Assembly: GCF_014217565.1 (NCBI RefSeq)
Contig: NZ_CP043661.1
Location: 6,262,001 to 6,326,000 of the forward strand
From: Kribbella qitaiheensis
Lineage (GTDB): Bacteria; Actinomycetota; Actinomycetes; Propionibacteriales; Kribbellaceae
Direction: 5' to 3'
DNA length: 64,000 nucleotides
Shown: piece by piece, positions 33,075 through 40,650 of the stretch
How positions within the stretch are numbered: position 1 is the first letter of the stretch
Layout: each line of letters opens with the position of its first letter
The notes under the pieces: model-generated
What the model was told of the DNA's origin: nothing
Databases searched by the model: none
What the model saw: the letters and a program-made list of their open reading frames with translations, nothing else
Translations under genes and position numbers: made by a program

Positions 33075-34001
33075 ATGATTGCGACGACGCGGCGGACCTT
33101 CCTGCTCGGCTCGGCCGGTTTGCTCGTCCTGACCGCCTGTGGCGGCGCGGATGGCTCGGGTGCCGGGGCGGGCTCCCAGCGGCCCCCTGGGCCGCTGGGG
33201 ATGTCCGCGATACCGGACCAGGATCCCGAGCTGCTCAACCGGCTGTATCCGGTGGTGGCCAAGCGATTCGCGGGCGACACCGGACTTCAGGTCGTGTACC
33301 GGCCGGTCACCGACTACACCGCGGTGGTCCGCGCCTTCGAGATCGGCGACATCCAGCTGGCGTGGATGGGCGGCCTGACCGGGGTCCAGGCCCGCGCCCG
33401 GGTCCCGGGAGCTAGTGCGATCGCCCAACGTGACATCGACGCCGACTTCCACAGCCTGTTCATCGCTGCAAAAAGCTCCGGTCTGGCACCGTTCGCGGAC
33501 ACTGCGGGGCTGAAGAGCCTCGCCGGTCACACGCTGACCTTCGGCAGCCAGACCTCGACCTCGGGCCGGTTGATGCCGCAATACTTCATGAAACAAGGCG
33601 GCCTCGATGCAAGCGACCTCAAGGGGAAGCCCGGCTTCTCCGGATCTCACGACGCGACCATCGAGGCCGTCGCATCGGGAAGCTTCGAGGTCGGTGCGGT
33701 CAACGAGCAGGTCTGGAAAGCCACCGTGGCGGCCGGCAAGGTCGACCTCGGCAAGGTCGTGATTTTGTGGCGGACTCCCGGATACGCCGACTATCACTGG
33801 CTGGCCCGCCCCGATCTCGACCAGACCTTCGGCGCCGGAACCACCGGCAAGATCACCAATCTGCTCCTGGGGCTTGACGCCACCAAACCCGACGACGCCG
33901 CGATCCTCAAACTCTTCGGAGCGCGATCATTCATCGGGACCAAGAACGCGAACTACGACCAGATCGAGGCGGTCGCCAAGGAGCAGGGCCTGCTGGCATG
34001 A
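33075..34001 (+). CDS. PhnD-like ABC substrate-binding lipoprotein, putative selenate type
   Basis: A 308-residue binding protein with a Tat-type lipoprotein signal (TTRRTFLLGSAGLLVLTAC). The mature part is PhnD-like and carries segments that I associate with the family annotated as putative selenate ABC transporter binding proteins: FGSQTSTSGRLMPQYF, FSGSHDATIEAV, GAVNEQVWK and ILWRTPGYADYHWL. That annotation rests on genome context in the databases, so oxyanion or organoselenium specificity is a hypothesis. GGAGG lies seven bases before the ATG at 33075. Confidence 0.85.
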   Translation: MIATTRRTFLLGSAGLLVLTACGGADGSGAGAGSQRPPGPLGMSAIPDQDPELLNRLYPVVAKRFAGDTGLQVVYRPVTDYTAVVRAFEIGDIQLAWMGGLTGVQARARVPGASAIAQRDIDADFHSLFIAAKSSGLAPFADTAGLKSLAGHTLTFGSQTSTSGRLMPQYFMKQGGLDASDLKGKPGFSGSHDATIEAVASGSFEVGAVNEQVWKATVAAGKVDLGKVVILWRTPGYADYHWLARPDLDQTFGAGTTGKITNLLLGLDATKPDDAAILKLFGARSFIGTKNANYDQIEAVAKEQGLLA

Positions 34002-34744
34002 GCGCGTCGACGCCAGTCGTGAGGCTGCGCCAGGCAGGGCGGCGCTTCGGCACCCACCAGGCGCTCCACCAGGTGGACCTCACAGTGCACATCGGCGAGC
34101 GGGTCGCCCTCCTGGGCGCCAGCGGTGCCGGGAAGAGCACCCTGCTGGGGCTCCTCAACGGGTCGGTCGCAGCCTCCGAAGGCACGGTTGAGGTCTTCGG
34201 CCGGCAGTTCGTCGACCTGTCACCCGGCGACGTGCGCGCGCTGCAGCGGCGGATCGGCACCATCACCCAGGGGCTTGACCTGATCGAACAGGTCCGGGTG
34301 CTTCACAACATCAACGCTGGCCGCCTCGCTCAGTGGAGCAGCCCCCGCGCAGTGGCCTCCCTGCTGTGGCCGAGGCCCGACGACAGCGTTCGCGCCGCTT
34401 TGCGCCGCGTCGGAATGGAATGGGCGCTGCACGAACGCACCGACCGCCTTTCCGGCGGCGAGCGGCAGCGGGTCGCGATCGCCCGGCTGATCCTGCAACA
34501 GCCCGAGCTGATCCTGGCCGACGAACCCGTGTCCAGCCTGGACCCGGCTCGCGCGGCCGAGACGCTCGAACTGCTCCGCGCGCCAGGGCGCGACGCCACC
34601 CTTGTGGTCAGCCTGCACCAGCCGGCACTGGCACGGCAGCACTGCACCCGCGCGGTCGGGCTACGCGACGGTGCCGTCATCTTCGACGCCGCGGTCGACG
34701 ACCTGACCGCAGACCTGCTCTCCGACCTGTACGCCCTGGCATGA
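33998..34744 (+). CDS. PhnC-like ABC ATPase
   Basis: A 248-residue ATPase. Walker A is LGASGAGKSTLLGLLNG near residue 39, the Q-loop is GTITQGLDLIEQ, the signature is LSGGERQRVAIA, and Walker B is LILADEPVSSLDP. The LNGxV wording after Walker A is typical of PhnC-type phosphonate/oxyanion importers. The ATG overlaps the binding-protein stop as ATGA, and its own stop overlaps the permease ATG the same way, so the importer is tightly coupled. Confidence 0.92.
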   Translation: MSASTPVVRLRQAGRRFGTHQALHQVDLTVHIGERVALLGASGAGKSTLLGLLNGSVAASEGTVEVFGRQFVDLSPGDVRALQRRIGTITQGLDLIEQVRVLHNINAGRLAQWSSPRAVASLLWPRPDDSVRAALRRVGMEWALHERTDRLSGGERQRVAIARLILQQPELILADEPVSSLDPARAAETLELLRAPGRDATLVVSLHQPALARQHCTRAVGLRDGAVIFDAAVDDLTADLLSDLYALA

Positions 34745-36492
34745 CCGGGCTGCTCGACCGCCCACCGGCCACAGTGGATCCCGGTGGTGGCTCCGCGAGG
34801 TCGCGGCGGATTGTGACCGGCAGAGTCGTGTGGATCCGGCGGCTGATGGGTCTGCTGCTCGCGGCCGGCCCGGTCGCCTGGGCCCTGCACCGCAGTCTTC
34901 CTCCGGGAGCGGATCTGGTGAACCGGGGTGGACTGCCGCTGCTCGGCGACCTGTTCGCGTCCGCGCTCCGCCCATCGCTCGAGCCAGGCTTCCTAACCCT
35001 GGTCCTGGACGCGGTCGGCGTCACGTTGGCCTTCGCGACCCTCGGCACGACGGGTGCCCTCGTGATCGGCCTGGTCGGCGGACTCATACTCAGCGACGCC
35101 GCGTGGACCCGCCCACCACGGTGGCCTGTGCGCGTCGTCCGGCTCCTGCTCCGGAGCGTCCTCGTCGCTGTCCGCTCCGTGCACGAACTGGTCTGGGCCC
35201 TGCTGTTCGTGAGCGTGCTCGGCCTGGACCCCCTCGTCGCAGTACTGGCCATCGCGCTTCCGTTTGGTGCCCAGACCGCCCAAGTGTTCGGCCAGACCTT
35301 CGACGACCTGCCGCACGGACCCTTGAGGGCGCTACGGAACGCGGGCGCATCCCCGGTCCCTGCCCTGGTCTACGGCCTGCTGCCCGCCGCGGCGCCGCTA
35401 CTTTTGTCGTACTCGTTCTATCGGTTCGAATGCGCGATCAGATCCACCGTGCTGCTCGGTGTCGTCGGCGTCGGAGGCCTCGGCCAAGCGATAGTCGTCA
35501 GTCTCCAGTCGAGGAACTGGAACGAAGTGTGGACCCTGATCGGCGCAGTCCTCCTACTGTCCGCCCTGGTCGACCTGTGGAGCACCAGAGTCCGCTCAGA
35601 CATGGCAGTCGTGACTTGCTCGGACTGGTCCGGTGGCCGCACGCAGCACAAACGTGGCCGCAGCGCACAGAGGGATGCTGCGGCCATTGTTCGCCGTACC
35701 AGCTCACGGTGGGCCCGCTGGTCGGCGCTGGTCCTTCTGCCCGGCATCATCGTCGCCTGGCTGACGTCTGGTGTCTCGCTCGCCGGCCTCACCAGCCCCC
35801 GCACCCGAGACCTGACCGGACGGCTGCTGCAGGACCTGTGGCCTCCTCAGCTCCCGAGCGGAGGCTGGCAGGTCCTCATCGGTTCGACTCTGGACACGAT
35901 CGCCATGGCAATCCTGGCGATCACGGTCGCCGTCATCATCACCGTGGCCCTGGGACCGTGGGCGACCAGCCCACGCCACCCTCCCACCGACCATGCCGGC
36001 CTGGCGCGGCTAGCGACCCGGTCGATCTCCCGTGCAGTCTTGTTGGTGCTGCGATCCATTCCGCCGACCGTCTGGGCCGTCGTGGCGCTGCTCGTACTGT
36101 TCCCCGGAGTCCTCCCCGGAGCGCTGGCGTTAGGCCTCTACACCGGCGGCATCCTCGGCCGACTGGTAGCCGAGGCGTGGGAAAGCATCGACACCCGCGC
36201 CACCGACGTCCTGCGCCACGCCGGAGTGACCCAACGGGTGGCCGCGGTCGCCGCAACCGTGCCACCCTCGGCCCAACAGTTCCTCACCTACACCCTCTAC
36301 CGGTTCGAGATCTGCCTGCGAGACACCGCGGTCGTCGGCATCGTCGGCGCCGCAGGCCTCGGACAACTACTCGCCGAAAACCTCGCCACCTTCAAATACC
36401 CCACCATCACCACCCTCCTCGCCGCCTCGTGCGTCCTCAGCATCACCACCGAACTCGCCACCCGCCGCCTCCACCAAGCAACACGAAATTGA
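34741..36492 (+). CDS. Fused double permease, PhnE-like
   Basis: A 583-residue membrane protein that joins two PhnE-like permease domains, residues about 30-290 and 325-583. Each keeps the docking loop: DDLPHGPLRALRNAGASPV with later YSFYRFECAIRSTVLLGVVGVGGLGQ, and ESIDTRATDVLRHAGVTQR with YTLYRFEICLRDTAVVGIVGAAGLGQ. The linker (about 290-325) is basic and hydrophilic. A single fused chain replaces the usual homodimer. It completes the importer with the two upstream genes. Confidence 0.9.
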   Translation: MTGLLDRPPATVDPGGGSARSRRIVTGRVVWIRRLMGLLLAAGPVAWALHRSLPPGADLVNRGGLPLLGDLFASALRPSLEPGFLTLVLDAVGVTLAFATLGTTGALVIGLVGGLILSDAAWTRPPRWPVRVVRLLLRSVLVAVRSVHELVWALLFVSVLGLDPLVAVLAIALPFGAQTAQVFGQTFDDLPHGPLRALRNAGASPVPALVYGLLPAAAPLLLSYSFYRFECAIRSTVLLGVVGVGGLGQAIVVSLQSRNWNEVWTLIGAVLLLSALVDLWSTRVRSDMAVVTCSDWSGGRTQHKRGRSAQRDAAAIVRRTSSRWARWSALVLLPGIIVAWLTSGVSLAGLTSPRTRDLTGRLLQDLWPPQLPSGGWQVLIGSTLDTIAMAILAITVAVIITVALGPWATSPRHPPTDHAGLARLATRSISRAVLLVLRSIPPTVWAVVALLVLFPGVLPGALALGLYTGGILGRLVAEAWESIDTRATDVLRHAGVTQRVAAVAATVPPSAQQFLTYTLYRFEICLRDTAVVGIVGAAGLGQLLAENLATFKYPTITTLLAASCVLSITTELATRRLHQATRN

Positions 36493-36509
36493 CAGCAGGG
36501 ATGGGCTCA

Positions 36510-37001
36510 CTGCGCGATATGTGATCGCAGGCGGGGTTCTGTATCTTGGGGATCCGACCGGACAAACGCGGGAAGTAGACGCGGCCGGCCTTGTGGCCGG
36601 TGCCGTCACCGAGCATCCGTGGGACCGCGAGATCGCGGGTGCACCGGGTCGAAGCAGCAGTGGGGAGCGCCGTCGCCTCATCGCACCTGGCAGCGGTGAC
36701 TCACCAACCGCGAGTACGCCGTCTACTGCCCTTCGGCTGACCAAGTCTGCAAGCGCCACCGCAGCCCCCGGGCCATCACCGTCATGCTCGCGTTCCGGTC
36801 GGCTGTGCGGCGGAGTTCGGTGATGTCACCTCCACCCAGCTCGGCAATCCGTTCTCGCTCGAGGAAGGGACTGAGACCGGGCTGACAGAGCACGCCGTGT
36901 CGATCAAAGGGAGGTGGCGCCAGGTTCAGCGATCCGGTCTTGAAGGAATACATACTCCACGCCTTGGTGTCCAGCGCGCCGAGCAGCGCGATCACCGGCA
37001 T
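36510..37001 (-). pseudogene. Tm-1-like ATP-binding (UPF0261) gene remnant
   Basis: The ATG at 36999-37001 overlaps the oxidoreductase stop as TGATG and opens VIALLGALDTK, the UPF0261 start. The next block, GVEYVFLQDRIAEPGATSL, is in another frame, then GVLCQPGLSPFLERERIAELGG and MTVMARG return to the first, and ALADLVSRRAVDGVLAVGES lies in a third. So at least three indels break it, and only the N-terminal third is readable. The left end is approximate; 36510-36720 has no family match. Confidence 0.7.
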
Positions 37002-38089
37002 CAGCGAGCACCGTAGTCAGGCACGAAGACTTCGGTGCCGCCTTGCAAGGCCGACTGGTGAGCGCAGATCCCAGGCGCGGTCCACGTTGCCGCGGTCCGC
37101 GCGTCCACACGTGGCCGCCGCTCCTCCAGGATGCTTGAGACGAACTCGTGCACAAGATGAGGGTGCGAACCGCTATGGCCGCCATCGGTGAAGCGGCGTA
37201 GGGATTCGGGGAGAAGGTCGGCGGCACCGGTCGGACAGACGTCCTTCTCGATCACCACCCGGCCGCGTTGCCCTGGTTCGTGCGGCAGCATCGCGAATTC
37301 CTTCATCGGGCCGCCTTCCAGCTGCGGCCATTCGAGCGCACCTGAATCGCCGTATACGGAGAAGCCTTCGAGGTAGCTCCGGCCCAGCTGAAAGAACGAC
37401 ATGGTCACGTTGGCCACCAGGTCTTCGTCGCCGCTCAACTTGAACAGCCCAGCCTCGGTGCCGAAGCCTTCCCCGGCCACGCCGATGTGATCGGACGTCA
37501 ATCGACTCGATCCGAGACATCGCACCGACTCCACCCGCTCGCCAGTCAAGGCGAGCGCTGGGGAGAGCGCGTGCGTGACGTAATGCATCGGCGGATAGCC
37601 GAGCCAGTACGGTGGGTAGCCGTCCAGGTTCTGCAGATGTTCGCCCCGAAAGTACGCCGGTCTGCCGAGCCGGCCGGAATCGAGCAGTGAGCGGGCGTGG
37701 AAGTACTCGCGGGAATAGGCCGCGGTCTCCATCATCATGTAGTTGCGCCCGGCCTCGTCCTGGGCGGCGATCAGCTGGTCGAGATCATTCAAAGTCGTTG
37801 CCATCGGCACGGCCGAGGCGCAGTGGCGGCCGGACTTCAGGACCTGTTGCACCTGGCCCGCATGCAGCGCCACAGGGGTCACCAGATGGACCGCGTCCCA
37901 GCCGGGTGCATGGAGGGCTTCTTCCAGACTGGCGAAACGGTCGGCGACATCGAAGCGATCAGCCACGGACGCAGTACGGTCGGGATTGCTGTCGACCACA
38001 GCCACGCGGCCGACGGACTCGTGGGCCTGGTAGATCGGGACGAAGTCGGCGCCGAACCCCAGGCCGACCACGATGACGTCGATCCCCAT
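37001..38089 (-). CDS. Gfo/Idh/MocA-family oxidoreductase
   Basis: A 362-residue NAD(P)-binding protein. The Rossmann start is IDVIVVGLGFGADFVPIYQ and VAVVDSNPDR follows. The usual catalytic EKP motif after strand five is replaced by HCASAVPMATTLNDL, and the segment YMMMETAAYSREYFHARSL follows, so this is an atypical subgroup. Family members act on sugars or inositols. Its ATG overlaps the EthD-type stop, and its stop overlaps the UPF0261 remnant, so it is the intact middle of a damaged operon. Confidence 0.88.
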   Translation of the reverse strand: MGIDVIVVGLGFGADFVPIYQAHESVGRVAVVDSNPDRTASVADRFDVADRFASLEEALHAPGWDAVHLVTPVALHAGQVQQVLKSGRHCASAVPMATTLNDLDQLIAAQDEAGRNYMMMETAAYSREYFHARSLLDSGRLGRPAYFRGEHLQNLDGYPPYWLGYPPMHYVTHALSPALALTGERVESVRCLGSSRLTSDHIGVAGEGFGTEAGLFKLSGDEDLVANVTMSFFQLGRSYLEGFSVYGDSGALEWPQLEGGPMKEFAMLPHEPGQRGRVVIEKDVCPTGAADLLPESLRRFTDGGHSGSHPHLVHEFVSSILEERRPRVDARTAATWTAPGICAHQSALQGGTEVFVPDYGAR

Positions 38090-38403
38090 CAGACAGGTAC
38101 CTCTCTTTCTTCGCCGAACAAGAAGATGGCGCCACCGCTGGCGAAGTTGTCCAGATCGGCAGTGGCCTCCCGGCCCGCCTGGGATTCGAGGACGAGCTCC
38201 AGGTCGGCGCGGATGTCGGTATAGAGCTCAGCCAGGCAGTGGTACTGCGGTGGGGTGCCGCCCGGCGCGGGGTCGAACCGGCAGACGGTCCATCCGGTCA
38301 GGCCGGCCATGCGTTGGGCGAGCGGGATGTGCTTCTCGTCGTAGTACCGATCGAAGTCCTGCGTCGAGGACGGTGTCCCGTCGAGATCTGTCACCCTGTA
38401 CAT
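38089..38403 (-). CDS. EthD-family small protein
   Basis: A 104-residue ferredoxin-like-fold protein: TQDFDRYYDEKHIPLAQRMAGLTGWTV, with the H-IPLA pattern of EthD proteins, and FLFGEEREVPV at the end. EthD proteins are helpers or small enzymes in degradation operons, and the mechanism is mostly unknown. It overlaps the oxidoreductase start by one base and follows the remnant permease genes directly. Confidence 0.82.
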   Translation of the reverse strand: MYRVTDLDGTPSSTQDFDRYYDEKHIPLAQRMAGLTGWTVCRFDPAPGGTPPQYHCLAELYTDIRADLELVLESQAGREATADLDNFASGGAIFLFGEEREVPV

Positions 38404-38404
38404 G

Positions 38405-38834
38405 TCAACCCCTCAGTCCGGTCAGTGCGATGCCTTCGACGAAGTACTCCTGGGCGAAGGCGAGGAGCACGACGATCGGCAGCAGCACCACGGCCGCGGC
38501 TGCCATCAGATAACCCCACTGTGCCGTGTAAGTGCCCTGGAAACGATGCCTACCCCATCGCGAGCGTGTACTTGTTCGCGTCGTTCCAGTAGATCAACGG
38601 CCCGAGATAGTCGTTCCAGACGTTGAGGATGGTGAATACCTCGACCACGGCCAGTGCTGGTTTCGGCAACGGCAGGATGATCCGCCAGTACACCTGGAAC
38701 GGAGTCGCCCCGTCGATGTACGCCGACTCATCAAGCTCGTACGGGATGGACAAGAAGAACTGCCGGAGCAGGAAGATGTTGAACACGGCCGTGCCGAAGA
38801 ACGATGGCAGGATCAGCGGTAGTTGCCGTCGCAC
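38405..38834 (-). pseudogene. Carbohydrate ABC permease (UgpE/MalG type), broken
   Basis: The frame 38834-38550 gives FFGTAVFNIFLLRQFF, DESAYIDGATPFQVYWRIILPLPKPAL (the EAA docking loop) and NVWNDYLGPLIYW, then hits TAG after NKYTLAMG. The natural ending continues one or two bases out of frame near 38545-38560 (FQGTYTAQWGYLMAA to LTGLRG and TGA at 38405). The N-terminal half is missing, replaced by the fragment of the partner permease. Confidence 0.75.
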
Positions 38835-38995
38835 GCCTGCAGTCCCGCCAGGAAGATGACAGCGACGTTGCCGAACCCCCAGACCGACATCTGGCCCAGC
38901 GAGGGAATCGCCGTACTCTCGTCAAAGATCCACTGCGACCGCGGCAGCCCAGCTGACACGCGGGATGAAGCAGGGCACCGAGGCGACGAATCCAA
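38813..38995 (-). pseudogene. Carbohydrate ABC permease (UgpA/MalF type), internal fragment
   Basis: A 60-codon minus frame encodes SQWIFDESTAIPSLGQMSVW and GFGNVAVIFLAGLQ, the segment just before the docking loop of UgpA-type permeases, then runs out of homology. It overlaps the second permease fragment by 22 bases, which suggests that a deletion joined the two permease genes. Confidence 0.65.
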
Positions 38996-39479
38996 GGAAG
39001 CCTCGACGCCCTGCGGTTCGAGGGAATCAGCTCAGCTGATGCCGTGGCGGCGTCTTGTTCTCGCTCGACCAGCTGAAGCCCGCTCAACCCTGGCAGAGTG
39101 TCGATCTCGTTGTCTATTCGGCGTGTTTCGGCCAGGCTGTCGACTCCATCGAACAGATAGCCGAGCAGTAGCCGGACGTCTTCGTCCGGCATCACCCCCG
39201 AGCCGGCGGTGCGCGCGTGTGCTCGGGGCCAGTCGGTAACCTGCTCGGCCTGAAAGCCGAAGGTGGTGTCTGCCAGTGCCCGTTCGAGCAGGGCATCGCC
39301 AAGGCAGACGTCCCGAAGGCAGTCGCCCCGTTCCTGGTCGGCTCTCAGGCAAGGTCGTTGCGCAATCACCTACTGGCCCGCCACAGGACCTCGGCCGGCC
39401 ACCCCACCGGGGGCGACCAGCCGGTTCCTGTGGCGGTCGGCCGCCGGACGGGAGGTAGGTATCCGGCGGCCGAGGTTCG
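38996..39479. other. Unassigned stretch, possible remnants
   Basis: A minus frame (about 39000-39369) encodes ALLERALADTTFGFQAEQVTD and LLLGYLFDGVDSLAE, which is protein-like but not recognised. It runs without a stop into the permease debris in a wrong frame. No promoter, RNA gene or intact coding region is supported. Confidence 0.4.
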
Positions 39480-40421
39480 TCAGGCGTTCTTGGCGCTGGT
39501 GTTGATGGCGCCGTTGACGCCGTTGGGGAAGAAGCCGCCCTTGGTGACGCTCTTGGGGTTGAGGTAGACGATGTTGAGGACTTGACCGGCGCTACGGCTG
39601 AAGGCGATGCCGTTGGCGTCGGTGGGGACGATGTTTGTCTTGCCGTGGAAGATGGTGCCTTGGTCGAGGTCGCTACGGCCGTCGAGGCTGTCGCGGGCGT
39701 TGGAGATCGCGACAGACGGGGTCTGCAGGCCGCGGGCGACCAGCGTGGTGCGGATGTTGGCCGCGTGGTACGCCTCGACCGCCAAGATGCCGGCGGCGGC
39801 CTCGAGGTAGGTCTTGTTGGTGATCAGCGGTGCGGCGCCTTTGTACGCCGTGACGCCGACGTCCTCGAAGACGTAGGCGGCCAGCAGGAAGTTGTTCTCG
39901 TTGGCGTAGGCATCGAACTTCTGGCCCGGCTTGATCAGCCCAGCCGCAGTCGCTGCCGCGCTGAACGCGGCGTCGATGTCGATGCAGGGGCGAGCGACCG
40001 CGGCCGCTCCGAGTGCTCCCCGGAGGAACTTCACGTGGGCGAGTTCGTCAGCGGCGATCTCCTGGGCGTACGCCTTGACGATCTTCGACTGGAACTTGAC
40101 CTTCCGGCCGCCGCGGACGCCGCCCGGCCTGCCCCTGCCGTAGATCTCGGACGCGGGCAGGCCGTAGCCACGGACTGCGCGCAGGTAGAACTCGGCCTCG
40201 AGGTACTCCAGGTTGAGGGCGAAGTTCAGCACCGCCCCGTCGCTCGGCTTGGCGGTGTCATGGTGGAGGCCGAGGGCGGCTGACGCCGTACTGGTGGTCA
40301 GGAGCCCAGCTCCAGCCACCCCGATCCCGGCTACCCCGGCCGATCTGAGGAACCTGCGTCGATCGACGTCGTTCTCGGCGCTGCGGTTGATGGCGTTGCG
40401 GATGAACAGCTTGTCGAACAT
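39480..40421 (-). CDS. Tat-exported ferritin-like domain protein
   Basis: A 313-residue protein with a Tat signal (DVDRRRFLRSAGVAGIGVAGAGLL) and a ferritin-like four-helix bundle: LNFALNLEYLEAEFYLRAV (carboxylate-rich first helix), AYAQEIAADELAHVKFLR (ExxH) and ILAVEAYHAANIRTTL (second ExxH). Members are annotated as ferritin-like or desiccation-related proteins of the cell envelope. AGGAG precedes the ATG at 40421. No partner gene is adjacent, and its substrate is unknown. Confidence 0.88.
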   Translation of the reverse strand: MFDKLFIRNAINRSAENDVDRRRFLRSAGVAGIGVAGAGLLTTSTASAALGLHHDTAKPSDGAVLNFALNLEYLEAEFYLRAVRGYGLPASEIYGRGRPGGVRGGRKVKFQSKIVKAYAQEIAADELAHVKFLRGALGAAAVARPCIDIDAAFSAAATAAGLIKPGQKFDAYANENNFLLAAYVFEDVGVTAYKGAAPLITNKTYLEAAAGILAVEAYHAANIRTTLVARGLQTPSVAISNARDSLDGRSDLDQGTIFHGKTNIVPTDANGIAFSRSAGQVLNIVYLNPKSVTKGGFFPNGVNGAINTSAKNA

Positions 40422-40650
40422 GAGCTTCTCTCCTGATGGCGAGAATCCACTCAGGTGGGCGGAACCCCGACGGGGACCTGGAGCCGGCCCGCCCCACGAG
40501 GAGACGGCGCCGACCATCCAGTCGTTCGGAGCCACCACGCCGCCGGATGGGTGTCAATTGGTCAGAAGATCCTCGACCTTGCGGGTACGGCGCTGATCGT
40601 TGAGCCCGCGTGCGCAGAGCGTGGACAGGGGGGACCTGGACACGGCGATC

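Noticed and set aside
34830..36524. A 564-codon plus frame overlapping the fused permease
   Set aside because: Arg/Pro/Ala-rich frame without helices; the overlapping frame encodes two clear permease domains.
36510..36720. Possible IS end or transposase tail between the permease and the UPF0261 remnant
   Set aside because: The sequence looks like a fragment, but no transposase motif, terminal repeat or target duplication could be identified.
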